Shown piece by piece: positions 7,860-16,004 of a stretch of 64,000 nucleotides of DNA. A program made the position numbers and the translations under genes. Under the pieces are notes generated by a model, which had not been told where the DNA came from, did not search any database, and saw nothing but the letters and a program-made list of their open reading frames with translations. The stretch covers positions 1 to 64,000 of the forward strand of contig CACYYN010000002.1 of assembly GCA_902778665.1 (NCBI GenBank), in the 5' to 3' direction. Source of the stretch: Oscillospiraceae bacterium (GTDB taxonomy: Bacteria; Bacillota; Clostridia; Oscillospirales; Oscillospiraceae). Position 1 is the stretch's first letter; each line of letters opens with the position of its first letter.

Positions 7860-9583
7860 GTCAATATACGCGAAAAGGTGTCAACAAAGATATGGCGGCA
7901 CTTGACGGCAAACATTTTGGCCTTGACAAAGTGCTCACCATCATCTGCTTTGTGATTTTATTTATTATCGTTTTCGTTCCGGTAGCCATGATCTTCTATG
8001 TCACATTTATCAGTGACGGCAAATTAGACACACATCTTTTTACTGAAGTCATTGCCGATAAAGGTAATATCGGGGCAATGTGGAACACCATCAAGGTTGC
8101 TCTCGGCGCCACGCTGATCGGTACCGTCATGGGCGTGTTTTTCGCGTGGCTGGTAGGCCGGAGTGATATCCCGACAAAGGGCTTTATGAAGGTTATGTTC
8201 GATATTCCCTACATGTTCCCTCCGTTTTTCGGGGCAATGGCCTGGGATCTGATGCTGAACCGCCGATCCGGTTATATCAACAAATGGATCGTTGCCACAT
8301 TCGGCATCAAGAGATCGCCTCTGAACATCAACAGCGTCTGGGGCATCATATTTGTGGAATGCTGTTATTACTTTCCGTTTGTTTACAAACAGGTTGTCAA
8401 CGCCTTTGAACGCATGGATCCGACTCTTGAGGAATCTGCTCGGATTGCCGGTGCAAGCCAAGGCTATGTAATCCGTAAAATCACTCTGCCTCTGGTAAAG
8501 CCTGCTATTTCAGCCGGTGCCCTGCTGATTCTGACGTCTTCTCTGGCACATTTCGGTGTGCCCGGTATGCTTGGTTTTTCAGCTAAGATTTACACGCTGC
8601 CGACAAAGATCTATCAGCTTTTCTATCGCACAACCGGCAGCTTCGAAGGAATCCGTGAAGGCTCTGCCCTCTCCATTCTGCTTATCCTTGTTGTGGTGGC
8701 AGCCCTGATTCTGCAGAAATATCTTCTGCGTGCCGGCAGTTATGATATTATTAAAGGTAAGGCTACCCGTCCCATGCTGATCAAGCTTCGCGGCGCCAAG
8801 GTCCCATTGCTGATTCTTGCCTACATTATTCTTTTCATCATCGTGGTAATGCCTCTGGCAATGATCATCCTTGTCGGCTTCCTCAAAGCCTATGGCCTGC
8901 CCATTACGCTTGCAAACATGACCCTGGACAACTACAAACAGGTCCTGTTCAATAACACGATGGTTGCTGACTCTATCAAGAACTCCATCTTCCTTTCCAT
9001 CTCGGCAGGTATCATATGTATGTTCCTTGGCGTGATGGTGGCTTACGTGATTGTGAAAGTCAAACCGAAGGGAGCAATTGTGCTTGAACTGCTGTCCCTG
9101 CTTCCGTATGCGATTCCGGGAATCGTGATGGCCATCGGTGTTATCCTCACATGGAGCGGACGCTTCAAGGTCAATCTGTACAACACGATCTGGATCATCC
9201 TCGTGGCTTATCTGGCGAGATATCTTTCGTTCTCCATGAAGTCCGCGTCCGCATCTCTGCAACAGGTGCACCCCTCATTGGAAGAGGCAGCCCGATCCTG
9301 CGGCGCATCTCACTTCGGCTCTCTGAAGGATATTACAATTCCGCTGATCAAGCCTGCTATGGTGGCCGGATTCTTCCTGATCTTTCTCCCTGCCATGCGC
9401 GAACTCACGACATCCGTTCTGCTCTACGGGCCGAACAGCCGTACACTCGGTGTGGCGATCTTCTCTCTGCGCAACGACGGCTATATCACCACAGCCTCCG
9501 CTCTGGCTGCCATTGCAATTCTGCTGATCGTCATCCTCAATTCCATCGTAAACGCAATCCTCAAAGATAGAAAGAAGGGTTAA
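7856..9583 (+). CDS. ABC transporter permease, fused two-domain (FbpB-type)
   Basis: A 575-aa membrane protein with about 12 membrane segments made of two homologous halves. Each half has an EAA-type loop that contacts an ATPase: LEESARIAGASQGYVIRKI (about 195-215) and LEEAARSCGASHFGSLKDI (about 480-500). FbpB and related permeases carry both halves in one chain, which fits with no second permease gene here. With two ATPases encoded on either side, each half may dock a different ATPase; that is inference. The ATG overlaps the stop of the first ATPase gene. Confidence 0.92.
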   Translation: MSQYTRKGVNKDMAALDGKHFGLDKVLTIICFVILFIIVFVPVAMIFYVTFISDGKLDTHLFTEVIADKGNIGAMWNTIKVALGATLIGTVMGVFFAWLVGRSDIPTKGFMKVMFDIPYMFPPFFGAMAWDLMLNRRSGYINKWIVATFGIKRSPLNINSVWGIIFVECCYYFPFVYKQVVNAFERMDPTLEESARIAGASQGYVIRKITLPLVKPAISAGALLILTSSLAHFGVPGMLGFSAKIYTLPTKIYQLFYRTTGSFEGIREGSALSILLILVVVAALILQKYLLRAGSYDIIKGKATRPMLIKLRGAKVPLLILAYIILFIIVVMPLAMIILVGFLKAYGLPITLANMTLDNYKQVLFNNTMVADSIKNSIFLSISAGIICMFLGVMVAYVIVKVKPKGAIVLELLSLLPYAIPGIVMAIGVILTWSGRFKVNLYNTIWIILVAYLARYLSFSMKSASASLQQVHPSLEEAARSCGASHFGSLKDITIPLIKPAMVAGFFLIFLPAMRELTTSVLLYGPNSRTLGVAIFSLRNDGYITTASALAAIAILLIVILNSIVNAILKDRKKG

Positions 9584-9588
9584 GCTTT

Positions 9589-10692
9589 ATGGATCAGGTT
9601 GTATTGAGAAATGTCCGCAAGGACTTTACCACCAAACTTCTTGGTACTGTCACAGCTGTTGAAAATTTCAATCTGAATGTGGCCGAAGGGGAATGCTTTT
9701 CATTTTTAGGCCCATCGGGATGCGGGAAAACCACAACCCTTCGCATGATTGCCGGATTTGAAGATCTTTCGGATGGTGAAATTGAGCTGTGCGGAAAGCC
9801 CGTTTCCATCAAAGCGAAAAATCTGTATGTTCCGCCGGAAAAACGGGATCTGGGAATGGTTTTCCAGGCTTTTGCGGTTTGGCCTCACATGAACATCTTT
9901 GATAACGTTGCCTTTCCGTTGAATGTACGTAAAGTTCCCCGGGCAGAAATGAAGGAGCGCGTAGAGAAAGCGCTGAAGCACTGCAGCCTTGACGGGATGG
10001 AAAAAGAGTATCCCGGCAATCTCTCCGGCGGACAGCAGCAACGGATTGCTCTGGCACGTGCGATAGTTACCAACCCGAAAGTCATGCTCCTTGATGAGCC
10101 TCTCTCTAATCTGGACCCCAAGCTTCGTGAGAGTATGCGATTCGAAATTAAAAAACTGCAGAAGGAATTCGGCTTTACCATTATATTTGTCACGCATGAC
10201 CAGAGCGAAGCCATGGCTATTTCAGAGCGTATGCTGGTGATGGATATGGGCCGTCAGGTGCAGATCGGGACACCGACAGAACTGTACAACAAACCCAACA
10301 GCCGTTTTGTGCATAAATTTCTCGGTCAATCCACCTTCACAAACTGTGTCATTGAAAATGGGAAAGCGTATGCGAAAGGCAACCTGCAGCAGCTTCTTCC
10401 GGTGGATCCGCCCAAGGGCTGTGACCATGAAATGATTCTTGCAACCAGACCGAACCAGATTGATATCAACAAGGAATCGGGTTATGAAAGTGTTGTAGAG
10501 AACCGCATCTTCCTCACAGACTATACGGAATATCAGGTAAAGGTCGGAGATACACTCGTTCAGGTGCAGACACCTCACCGTGTAGAATTTTCAGTCGGTG
10601 AAAAATGCTTCCTCCGCTTCCCCAATGCCATGTGGTATCCAATGGAAGACGAGGCGGCTGAGGCTGAAAGGAACCGCAGGCAGCTCGTATAA
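9589..10692 (+). CDS. ABC transporter ATP-binding protein, second copy
   Basis: A 367-aa ATPase with Walker A GPSGCGKTTTLRM, Q-loop FQAFAVWPHM, signature NLSGGQQQRIALARAI, Walker B VMLLDEPLSNLDPKLR, H-loop FVTHDQSEAMA and a C-terminal TOBE-like region. It starts 5 bases after the permease stop, with AGAAGGG upstream. It resembles the first ATPase (6780-7859) in plan but differs throughout, so it is an old paralogue rather than a recent duplicate. One base separates its stop codon from the ATG of the pyruvate-kinase-like gene. Confidence 0.93.
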   Translation: MDQVVLRNVRKDFTTKLLGTVTAVENFNLNVAEGECFSFLGPSGCGKTTTLRMIAGFEDLSDGEIELCGKPVSIKAKNLYVPPEKRDLGMVFQAFAVWPHMNIFDNVAFPLNVRKVPRAEMKERVEKALKHCSLDGMEKEYPGNLSGGQQQRIALARAIVTNPKVMLLDEPLSNLDPKLRESMRFEIKKLQKEFGFTIIFVTHDQSEAMAISERMLVMDMGRQVQIGTPTELYNKPNSRFVHKFLGQSTFTNCVIENGKAYAKGNLQQLLPVDPPKGCDHEMILATRPNQIDINKESGYESVVENRIFLTDYTEYQVKVGDTLVQVQTPHRVEFSVGEKCFLRFPNAMWYPMEDEAAEAERNRRQLV

Positions 10693-10693
10693 A

Positions 10694-11683
10694 ATGGTTG
10701 ATATTTACGGAACTCTGGGGCCAAAGTGCTCCGACAAAGATACTCTTGTTCAGATGTTTGACGCCGGCATGACCGGCGTCAGACTGAATCTATCTCATAT
10801 AACACTGCATCATGCAGCTGATCAAATCGAAACACTCCATTGTGCTGCAGCATGCTGCGGGAAAAAAGCACAGCTGCTGATCGACATGCAGGGACCGGAG
10901 CTGCGGATCGGCACGCTGGCATCTCCTCTCACGCTGAAAGAGGGAGAGGAAATACTTCTGGGTGAGAAGGGTGTTCCTGTACCGGCCGATATTTTCCCTG
11001 AGCTGTCTCCCGGACAGCAGCTTTTGCTGGATGACGGGAAAATTCTTGCGGAGGTCATCTCTCACAGCAGAGAAAACGTTTGTGCCCGGGTAATTCGCGG
11101 AGGAATCCTCAGAAGCAGAAAAAGCATAGCGCTTCCGGGAACCGCTCTCCATCCTCCGACCATGACGGACGTTGATTGCGAGAATATTTCCATTGCCTCT
11201 CAATACGGCGTCACAGCTGTTATGCAGCCGTTCGTGCGTGACAGACAGGATCTGGAAACTGTCCGGGCTGCTCTGAACACGTCCGGCGCCAGTTCGATCC
11301 GTCTCTTCGCAAAAATTGAAAACACGGAAGGTGTTCACAATCTGGACGATCTCATCCCCGCCTGTGACGAAATTGTTATAGCACGCGGTGACCTCGGCAA
11401 TGCCATGCCCCTCTGGGAACTTCCCAGGGTTCAGAAGGTAATTTCAGAAAGATGCCGTAGAGCGCAAAAACCTTTTATGGTTGTAACGCAGATGCTGGCG
11501 AGTATGGAACACAATCCTGTACCGACACGCGCAGAGGTCAGCGATATATTCAATGCGGTGTGTGACGGTGCAGCATCAGTAATGGTTACGGGAGAAACCG
11601 CAATTGGGAATTACCCGGTAGAAGTCATCCGCTACCTGGCAAACACAGTCCGGGAAGCGGAAAAATACCGAAGTGAACTATAA
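10694..11683 (+). CDS. pyruvate-kinase-like protein lacking the C-terminal domain
   Basis: A 329-aa protein matching the barrel of pyruvate kinase: GTLGPKCSD start, VRLNLSH, DMQGPELRIG, AKIENTEGVHNLDDL with the catalytic lysine, ARGDLG, and TQMLASM...PTRAEVSD with the substrate threonine and GETA. True pyruvate kinases are about 470 aa or more; the C-terminal allosteric domain is absent, and the usual lysine of the DTKGPEIR segment is glutamine here. Active-site residues mostly persist, so it may act on PEP or a relative. The ATG at 10694 lies one base after the previous stop; the open frame reaching back to 10598 overlaps the ATPase gene and is not used. Operon position ties it to the importer, but its reaction is unproven. 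Confidence 0.8.
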   Translation: MVDIYGTLGPKCSDKDTLVQMFDAGMTGVRLNLSHITLHHAADQIETLHCAAACCGKKAQLLIDMQGPELRIGTLASPLTLKEGEEILLGEKGVPVPADIFPELSPGQQLLLDDGKILAEVISHSRENVCARVIRGGILRSRKSIALPGTALHPPTMTDVDCENISIASQYGVTAVMQPFVRDRQDLETVRAALNTSGASSIRLFAKIENTEGVHNLDDLIPACDEIVIARGDLGNAMPLWELPRVQKVISERCRRAQKPFMVVTQMLASMEHNPVPTRAEVSDIFNAVCDGAASVMVTGETAIGNYPVEVIRYLANTVREAEKYRSEL

Positions 11684-11697
11684 TCTTCTAAATGCAC

Positions 11698-11726
11698 AAA
11701 ACCCGGCAGGCTTTTGCCTGCCGGGT
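11698..11726 (-). terminator. terminator-like hairpin downstream of glmM
   Basis: A perfect 11-bp GC-rich stem (11701-11711 with 11716-11726, loop TTTT/AAAA) is followed on the minus strand by TTTTG. It lies between the convergent pyruvate-kinase-like gene and glmM. The hairpin could serve both directions, though the plus side lacks a T-run. Confidence 0.65.
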
Positions 11727-11794
11727 CAGACTGTAGACAAAGTACCCATAGAAAGTACTTTCGCACTCCCTATGGGTACTTTGTCTACAGTCTG
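11727..11794. repeat. perfect 25-bp inverted repeat between convergent genes
   Basis: Arms 11727-11751 and 11770-11794 are exact reverse complements (starting CAGACTGTAGACAAAGT), around an 18-base loop. It abuts the hairpin at 11698-11726 and ends 9 bases from the glmM stop. Neither strand has a T-run straight after it. It could be a bidirectional transcription block or a copy of a palindromic intergenic repeat. Confidence 0.9.
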
Positions 11795-11803
11795 AGGGAC
11801 ACG

Positions 11804-13153
11804 TCAGGAAATGACGTGTCCTTTGGATTGGAGGACAGCGATGACGCTGTCGACATACTGCTGGCAAAGAGCTTCAGTGTCAGCCTCGACCATGACACGG
11901 ATGAGAGGCTCGGTGCCGGACTCACGAACAAGAATGCGGCCAGAATCACCCAGCTGCTGTGCAACCGCATTGACTGCTGCCTGAACATCAGGGTCATTCT
12001 GCGCTTCGGGCTTGCTTTTGACGCGGACATTTTTGAGCACCTGGGGATAGAAGACGACAGGAGCAGCGAGCTCACTGAGGGGCTTTTCTTTGGCAAGCAT
12101 GACTTCCATGAGTTTGAGGGATGTGAGAATGCCGTCGCCGGTGGTTTCATACTTGGAGAAGATGATGTGCCCGCTCTGTTCCCCACCGATCCGGTTGCCG
12201 GTTTGGACCATATTCTCATAAACATATTTATCGCCGACTTTGGTTTTGTCGTACTCGATGCCGACTTTATCCAGGGCTTTGTAAAGGCCGAAGTTGCTCA
12301 TGACGGTGGTGACAACCTTGTTATTGAGAAGTTTGCCCCGCTCCTTCATATAAAGACCGTAGATATAGAGGATATGGTCGCCGGTGATGAGGTTACCCTT
12401 TTCGTCCACGGCAAGGCAGCGATCGGCATCGCCATCGTAAGCAAAGCCGACATCAAGGCCCTTTTCCACAACGAACTGCTGAAGATGCTCGATGTGAGTG
12501 CTTCCACAGTCAGTGTTGATGTTATAGCCGTCAGGGCTGTCATTGATGACATAGGTTTTTGCACCGAGGGCATCAAAGACACCTTTGGCGATCTGCCAGG
12601 CGGCACCGTTGGCCACATCAAGGCCCACCTTTTTGTTTTTGAAGCTGTATTTGCTCATGGAAATGAGGTAGCCGATGTAGCGGTTGCGGCCGGCGACATA
12701 GTCAACAGTACGGCCGATGTCCTTACGCTCGGAAACGGGGATTTCAAACTCACCGTCAAGATAAGACTCAACCTTGAGGATGGTCTCCTCATCCATTTTT
12801 TCCCCGTTGCCGTTGAGGAGCTTGATGCCGTTATCATAGTAAGGATTGTGAGAGGCGGAGATCATAATGCCGCAGTCAAAATCGTCCACACGGGTGATGT
12901 AGGCAACAGAGGGCGTGGTGGTGACATGCATGATATAGGCATCTGCCCCACTGGCCATGAGGCCGGTGCAGAGGGCATACTCAAACATATAGGAGGAACG
13001 GCGGGTATCTTTGCCGATGACGATTTTTGCTTTTTTATTCTGATTCATGCCGTAATACCAGCCGAGAAAGCGGCCGATTTTGATGGCATGCTCAAAAGTG
13101 AGGTTTTTGTTGGCTTCACCACGGAAGCCGTCGGTGCCGAAGTATTTTCCCAT
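11804..13153 (-). CDS. glmM: phosphoglucosamine mutase
   Basis: Converts glucosamine-6-phosphate to glucosamine-1-phosphate for UDP-GlcNAc and peptidoglycan synthesis. The 449-aa protein has the GlmM start KYFGTDGFRG, the phosphoserine loop MISASHNP (about residue 100), the metal-binding DGDADR and the phosphate-binding RESGTEPLIRVMVE near the end. The length fits GlmM (about 450) and not the longer PgcA found at 30961. The ATG at 13153 has AAGGAG about ten bases upstream; the frame extends to 13189 without a better site. It follows the dTDP-glucose dehydratase gene by 62 bases, probably in one transcript. Confidence 0.92.
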   Translation of the reverse strand: MGKYFGTDGFRGEANKNLTFEHAIKIGRFLGWYYGMNQNKKAKIVIGKDTRRSSYMFEYALCTGLMASGADAYIMHVTTTPSVAYITRVDDFDCGIMISASHNPYYDNGIKLLNGNGEKMDEETILKVESYLDGEFEIPVSERKDIGRTVDYVAGRNRYIGYLISMSKYSFKNKKVGLDVANGAAWQIAKGVFDALGAKTYVINDSPDGYNINTDCGSTHIEHLQQFVVEKGLDVGFAYDGDADRCLAVDEKGNLITGDHILYIYGLYMKERGKLLNNKVVTTVMSNFGLYKALDKVGIEYDKTKVGDKYVYENMVQTGNRIGGEQSGHIIFSKYETTGDGILTSLKLMEVMLAKEKPLSELAAPVVFYPQVLKNVRVKSKPEAQNDPDVQAAVNAVAQQLGDSGRILVRESGTEPLIRVMVEADTEALCQQYVDSVIAVLQSKGHVIS

Positions 13154-13215
13154 TTGAGAAATTCTCCTTTTATTTGGATTACGTCGCACAGAAAAACAGT
13201 CGGTAAAGGTGCTAA

Positions 13216-14235
13216 TCAGCGATTGCCGTACATTTTTTCGTAGTAATTAAGGTATTCGCCGGTGACAATGGGCTGCCACCAGGCTTCGTTATCGAGATAC
13301 CAGCGGATGGTTTTTTTGATGCCGTCGGCAAACTTTGTCTCCGGGAGCCAGCCGAGCTCGTTATGGATTTTGGTGGGATCGATGGCGTAGCGGAGATCGT
13401 GGCCTTTGCGGTCGGTAACGTAGGTGATGAGGTCTTCACTCTTACCGAGCTCATGGACGATGAGCTTGACAATGTCGATATTCTTCATTTCGTTATGGCC
13501 GCCGATGTTATAGACCTCCCCTATTCTGCCGTTTTGGAGGACAAGATCGATAGCTTTGCAATGATCTTCAACATAGAGCCAGTCACGAACGTTGAGACCC
13601 TGCCCGTAGACCGGGAGAGGTTTGTTGTGGAGGCAGTTGATGATCATGAGAGGGATGAGCTTTTCGGGGAAATGATAAGGGCCATAGTTGTTGCTGCAAC
13701 GGGAAATGGTCGTCGGGAGGCCGTAGGTACGATGGTAGGCCTGGACGAGAAGGTCGGCCCCGGCTTTGGAGGAAGAATAGGGCGAAGAGGTGTGGATGGG
13801 GGTGGTCTCGGTGAAGAAAAGATCAGGGCGGTTTAAGGGAAGATCACCGTAGACCTCATCGGTGCTGACCTGGTGGTAACGGGTATTGCCGTAGCGACGG
13901 CAGGCATCCATGAGGACGGAGGTGCCGATGATGTTGGTATGGAGGAAGATGGAGGGATCTTCAATGCTGCGGTCAACATGGCTTTCGGCAGCAAAGTTGA
14001 TGACAGCATCGGGGTGCTCTTCTTCAAAGAGGCCGTAAACCCCGTCACGGTCACAGATGTCCAGCTTGACAAAACGGAAGTTGGGATTGTCCATAACCGG
14101 CTGAAGAGTAGAAAGGTTGCCGGCATAGGTGAGCTTATCCAGGCAAATGATGCGATAATCAGGATGTGCGGAAAGCATGTGGAAGATGAAGTTGGAGCCG
14201 ATGAAACCGGCACCACCGGTGACAATGATGGTCAT
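13216..14235 (-). CDS. rfbB: dTDP-glucose 4,6-dehydratase
   Basis: Makes dTDP-4-keto-6-deoxyglucose, first step toward dTDP-rhamnose and other deoxysugars of surface glycans. The 339-aa short-chain dehydrogenase has the NAD motif TGGAGFIGSNF at the N terminus, DKLTYAGN, FAAESHVDRS, STDEVYGDL and the catalytic YSSSKAGAD (Tyr-x-x-x-Lys). The ATG at 14235 is preceded by GGAGG; the open frame upstream to 14469 runs through a low-complexity repeat. The other rhamnose genes (rfbA, C, D) are not in the window. Downstream glmM feeds another nucleotide-sugar route. Confidence 0.93.
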   Translation of the reverse strand: MTIIVTGGAGFIGSNFIFHMLSAHPDYRIICLDKLTYAGNLSTLQPVMDNPNFRFVKLDICDRDGVYGLFEEEHPDAVINFAAESHVDRSIEDPSIFLHTNIIGTSVLMDACRRYGNTRYHQVSTDEVYGDLPLNRPDLFFTETTPIHTSSPYSSSKAGADLLVQAYHRTYGLPTTISRCSNNYGPYHFPEKLIPLMIINCLHNKPLPVYGQGLNVRDWLYVEDHCKAIDLVLQNGRIGEVYNIGGHNEMKNIDIVKLIVHELGKSEDLITYVTDRKGHDLRYAIDPTKIHNELGWLPETKFADGIKKTIRWYLDNEAWWQPIVTGEYLNYYEKMYGNR

Positions 14236-14252
14236 ATTGGTACCTCCGGGAG

Positions 14253-14304
14253 AGTTGGTAGATGGTAGTTGGTAGTTCTTAGTTGGTAGTAAATAGTGGG
14301 TAGA
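14253..14304. repeat. short imperfect repeats of AGTTGGTAG
   Basis: On the plus strand AGTTGGTAG or close variants recur about five times, spaced irregularly (GTTGGTAGATGGTAGTTGG and similar). It lies between the lipoprotein stop and the binding site of the dehydratase gene. It is low-complexity, possibly slippage-prone DNA; I see no coding role. Confidence 0.75.
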
Positions 14305-14323
14305 TGTGAATATAGAGATTGTG

Positions 14324-14857
14324 TCATTCACCGTCGGTATTGCCGAGGGTGAAGGTGTGGCTGATGAGGGTTGACCAGCAGGCTTTTGCATCTTCATTGG
14401 ACACAAGGGCAGACATGGCATCGTGCACACCCGCATCTTCAAAACGGCCGGAAACGGAGGAATAGTCACTGAAGGCGGTTTCGATGAGCTCGCGCAGGGT
14501 GTTGAACATCATGTTGTCAAAAGCGTGCTGCTGATCGGGCGTGAGGCTCTCCCATGCGGAGAGCATGTTTGCACGAAGAGCAGGAATATCTGCAGTGCTG
14601 AGATGCTGGTCAAGTGCGAAGGTGACAACATCACAGACAGTGACAGCCTGCTTGAGGCTTGCGCCGGCTGTGCCGAACTCTGTTTCAGCAACACGGAGGA
14701 AGTAGCTATCTCTCAGGGCTTCGACAGATGGGGCTGATGCAGGGGTTGCGGTAGGAGCAGGGGTTGGAGCAGGAGTAGAAACTGGGGTCTTCCCTGCTGA
14801 GCAGGCTGAAAAAACAAGAAGCATAATGAGAGAAAGAGAAAGAATAACTTTTTTCAT
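14324..14857 (-). CDS. hypothetical lipoprotein
   Basis: A 177-aa protein with a signal peptide ending in the lipobox VFSAC (cysteine at about residue 19), so it should be lipidated by Lgt and held outside the membrane. A proline/threonine-rich spacer (TPAPTPAPTATPA) follows. The remaining 130 residues look helical and match nothing I recognise. It is 88 bases upstream of the dehydratase gene on the same strand, with the AGTTGGTAG repeats between them. A TATAAT-like box lies in the upstream gap, without a clear -35. Confidence 0.75.
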   Translation of the reverse strand: MKKVILSLSLIMLLVFSACSAGKTPVSTPAPTPAPTATPASAPSVEALRDSYFLRVAETEFGTAGASLKQAVTVCDVVTFALDQHLSTADIPALRANMLSAWESLTPDQQHAFDNMMFNTLRELIETAFSDYSSVSGRFEDAGVHDAMSALVSNEDAKACWSTLISHTFTLGNTDGE

Positions 14858-14997
14858 AAATGACCTTTCTTTGAAAAGTGCCTATTTTTAGGCATCTATT
14901 ATAATGACGGTTCATAAAATACCAGTGAAGATTGTATAACAAAAAGGCATATAATGCAAGGAATAAATTATGTTAATCAGTGAAGGGAAAGTTTTTC

Positions 14998-15026
14998 TTG
15001 CTTTTACGGCGAGATCATGATATAGT
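14998..15026 (+). promoter_or_regulatory. promoter of queT
   Basis: TTGCTT (14998-15003), 17-base spacer, TATAGT (15021-15026), about 20 bases before the preQ1 aptamer. Confidence 0.65.
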
Positions 15027-15046
15027 GACTGCCGTTTTCTAAGATC

Positions 15047-15088
15047 CGTGAGTTCGTAACCATCCTCACGTAAAACAAAACTAAGGAG
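15047..15088 (+). promoter_or_regulatory. preQ1-I riboswitch (translational)
   Basis: P1 stem CGTGAG/CTCACG (15047-15052 with 15065-15070) encloses a loop TTCGTAACCATC like the preQ1-I loop, followed by an A-rich tail ending in ACTAAGGAG. In this class the tail pairs into the loop as an H-type pseudoknot. Here the tail contains the GGAG binding site (15085-15088) of queT, so bound preQ1 should hide it and block translation. No terminator is seen. Confidence 0.88.
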
Positions 15089-15098
15089 AAAAAAGAAT

Positions 15099-15593
15099 AT
15101 GAGAGACAAAAAAGTCCTGTTCATGGCGCAGGCCGCCATGATCGCAGCACTGTACGTTGCACTGACGTATGTGTTTGCACCGATTTCATTCAGCGAGATT
15201 CAGGTGCGGATTGCAGAGGCACTGACAATTTTGCCGGTATTCACCCCTGCTGCAATACCCGGGCTGTTTATCGGATGCCTGCTCGGCAACATTATGGGCG
15301 GAGCACTGGTACCTGACATTTTGCTGGGGAGTCTGGCAACACTGATCGGTGCTTTTTTTACCTGGAAGCTGCGGAAAGCAAACCCGTTTCTTGCACCGGT
15401 GCCGCCGATTGTCGCCAACACACTGATTGTGCCGTTTGTGCTGAAATATGCCTACGGTGTGGATCTGCCGATTCCGTTTATGATGCTGACGGTTGGTGCA
15501 GGCGAAGTGCTGTCTTGCGGAGTGCTGGGAATGCTGCTGTATTTTGCGCTGAAGAAAAACAGCGAAAAGATTTTCAGGACCGCCTGCTATTGA
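15099..15593 (+). CDS. queT: queuosine precursor ECF transporter S component QueT
   Basis: A 164-aa membrane protein with five to six hydrophobic segments (AMIAALYVALTYVFAPISF, ... PGLFIGCLLGNIMGG, ... MLTVGAGEVLSCGVLG). QueT proteins bind a queuine precursor such as preQ1 or preQ0 and use a shared ECF energising module for uptake. The preQ1-I riboswitch just upstream supports the substrate strongly. The ECF ATPases and EcfT it would use are encoded at 22004-24492. It stands alone as a single gene, followed five bases later by repeat element A. Confidence 0.92.
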   Translation: MRDKKVLFMAQAAMIAALYVALTYVFAPISFSEIQVRIAEALTILPVFTPAAIPGLFIGCLLGNIMGGALVPDILLGSLATLIGAFFTWKLRKANPFLAPVPPIVANTLIVPFVLKYAYGVDLPIPFMMLTVGAGEVLSCGVLGMLLYFALKKNSEKIFRTACY

Positions 15594-15597
15594 TTTA

Positions 15598-15675
15598 AGC
15601 TCGTTTAAAGTGCATAGGAAGTGCTCGGGAGACAACATACACCGTCGTAAGAAGTTGTCTATCCGAGCTCTTTTT
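15598..15675 (+). repeat. structured intergenic element, copy A
   Basis: One of five related elements (others at 17967, 18086, 56181, 60419). The 38-nt core 15627-15664 begins GGGAGACAACAT and ends TCTATCC. The outer stem GCTCGG/CCGAGC (15623-15628 with 15663-15668) and inner stem AGACAAC/GTTGTCT (15630-15636 with 15654-15660) leave an AT bulge on the 3' side. CTTTTTATA follows the stem, so this copy could terminate queT. An upstream GCTCG sits at 15599. Confidence 0.8.
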
Positions 15676-15701
15676 ATATAGTGTAAGATATTGCCAAGCG
15701 C

Positions 15702-15750
15702 AAAAGAGAGCCTCAGATTAACTCTTGGAAGAAGGAGAAAATCTGAGGCT
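15702..15750 (-). terminator. terminator of the DUF896 gene
   Basis: An 11-bp stem AGCCTCAGATT/AATCTGAGGCT (15709-15719 with 15740-15750) is followed on the minus strand by CTCTTTTG. It begins 4 bases after the DUF896 stop. Confidence 0.8.
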
Positions 15751-15754
15751 TTTC

Positions 15755-15958
15755 TTATTGCTTTTTCTGAAGCTTCCGCTTTGTGCCGTCGGGTGTAATG
15801 ATGTAGGTGTTTTCGAGAACCTGCTCGGCACCGCGACGCCACTCGGCTATATATTCCTTACGGAGGACATCACGCTCGGCAAGCTCTTCCTCGGTGAGGA
15901 AACGCTCTTTGGTTAAGCGGGCGAGCTCATTGATACGGTCTAGTTTTGCTGATTCCAT
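15755..15958 (-). CDS. DUF896 (YnzC-like) small protein
   Basis: A 67-aa protein with the DUF896 layout: a helical hairpin (KLDRINELARLTKER, then LTEEELAERDVLRKEYI), then YIITPDGTKRKL. Relatives are small cytoplasmic proteins widespread in Firmicutes whose function is not settled; some are linked to the SOS-response operon. Here it is last in a minus-strand group after deoC and the LRR gene, not next to lexA. AGGAG lies seven bases upstream of the ATG. Confidence 0.88.
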   Translation of the reverse strand: MESAKLDRINELARLTKERFLTEEELAERDVLRKEYIAEWRRGAEQVLENTYIITPDGTKRKLQKKQ

Positions 15959-16004
15959 GTACGACTCCTGAAAATAGATTTACGCAGTCGGAAAAGGGAG
16001 TGAG

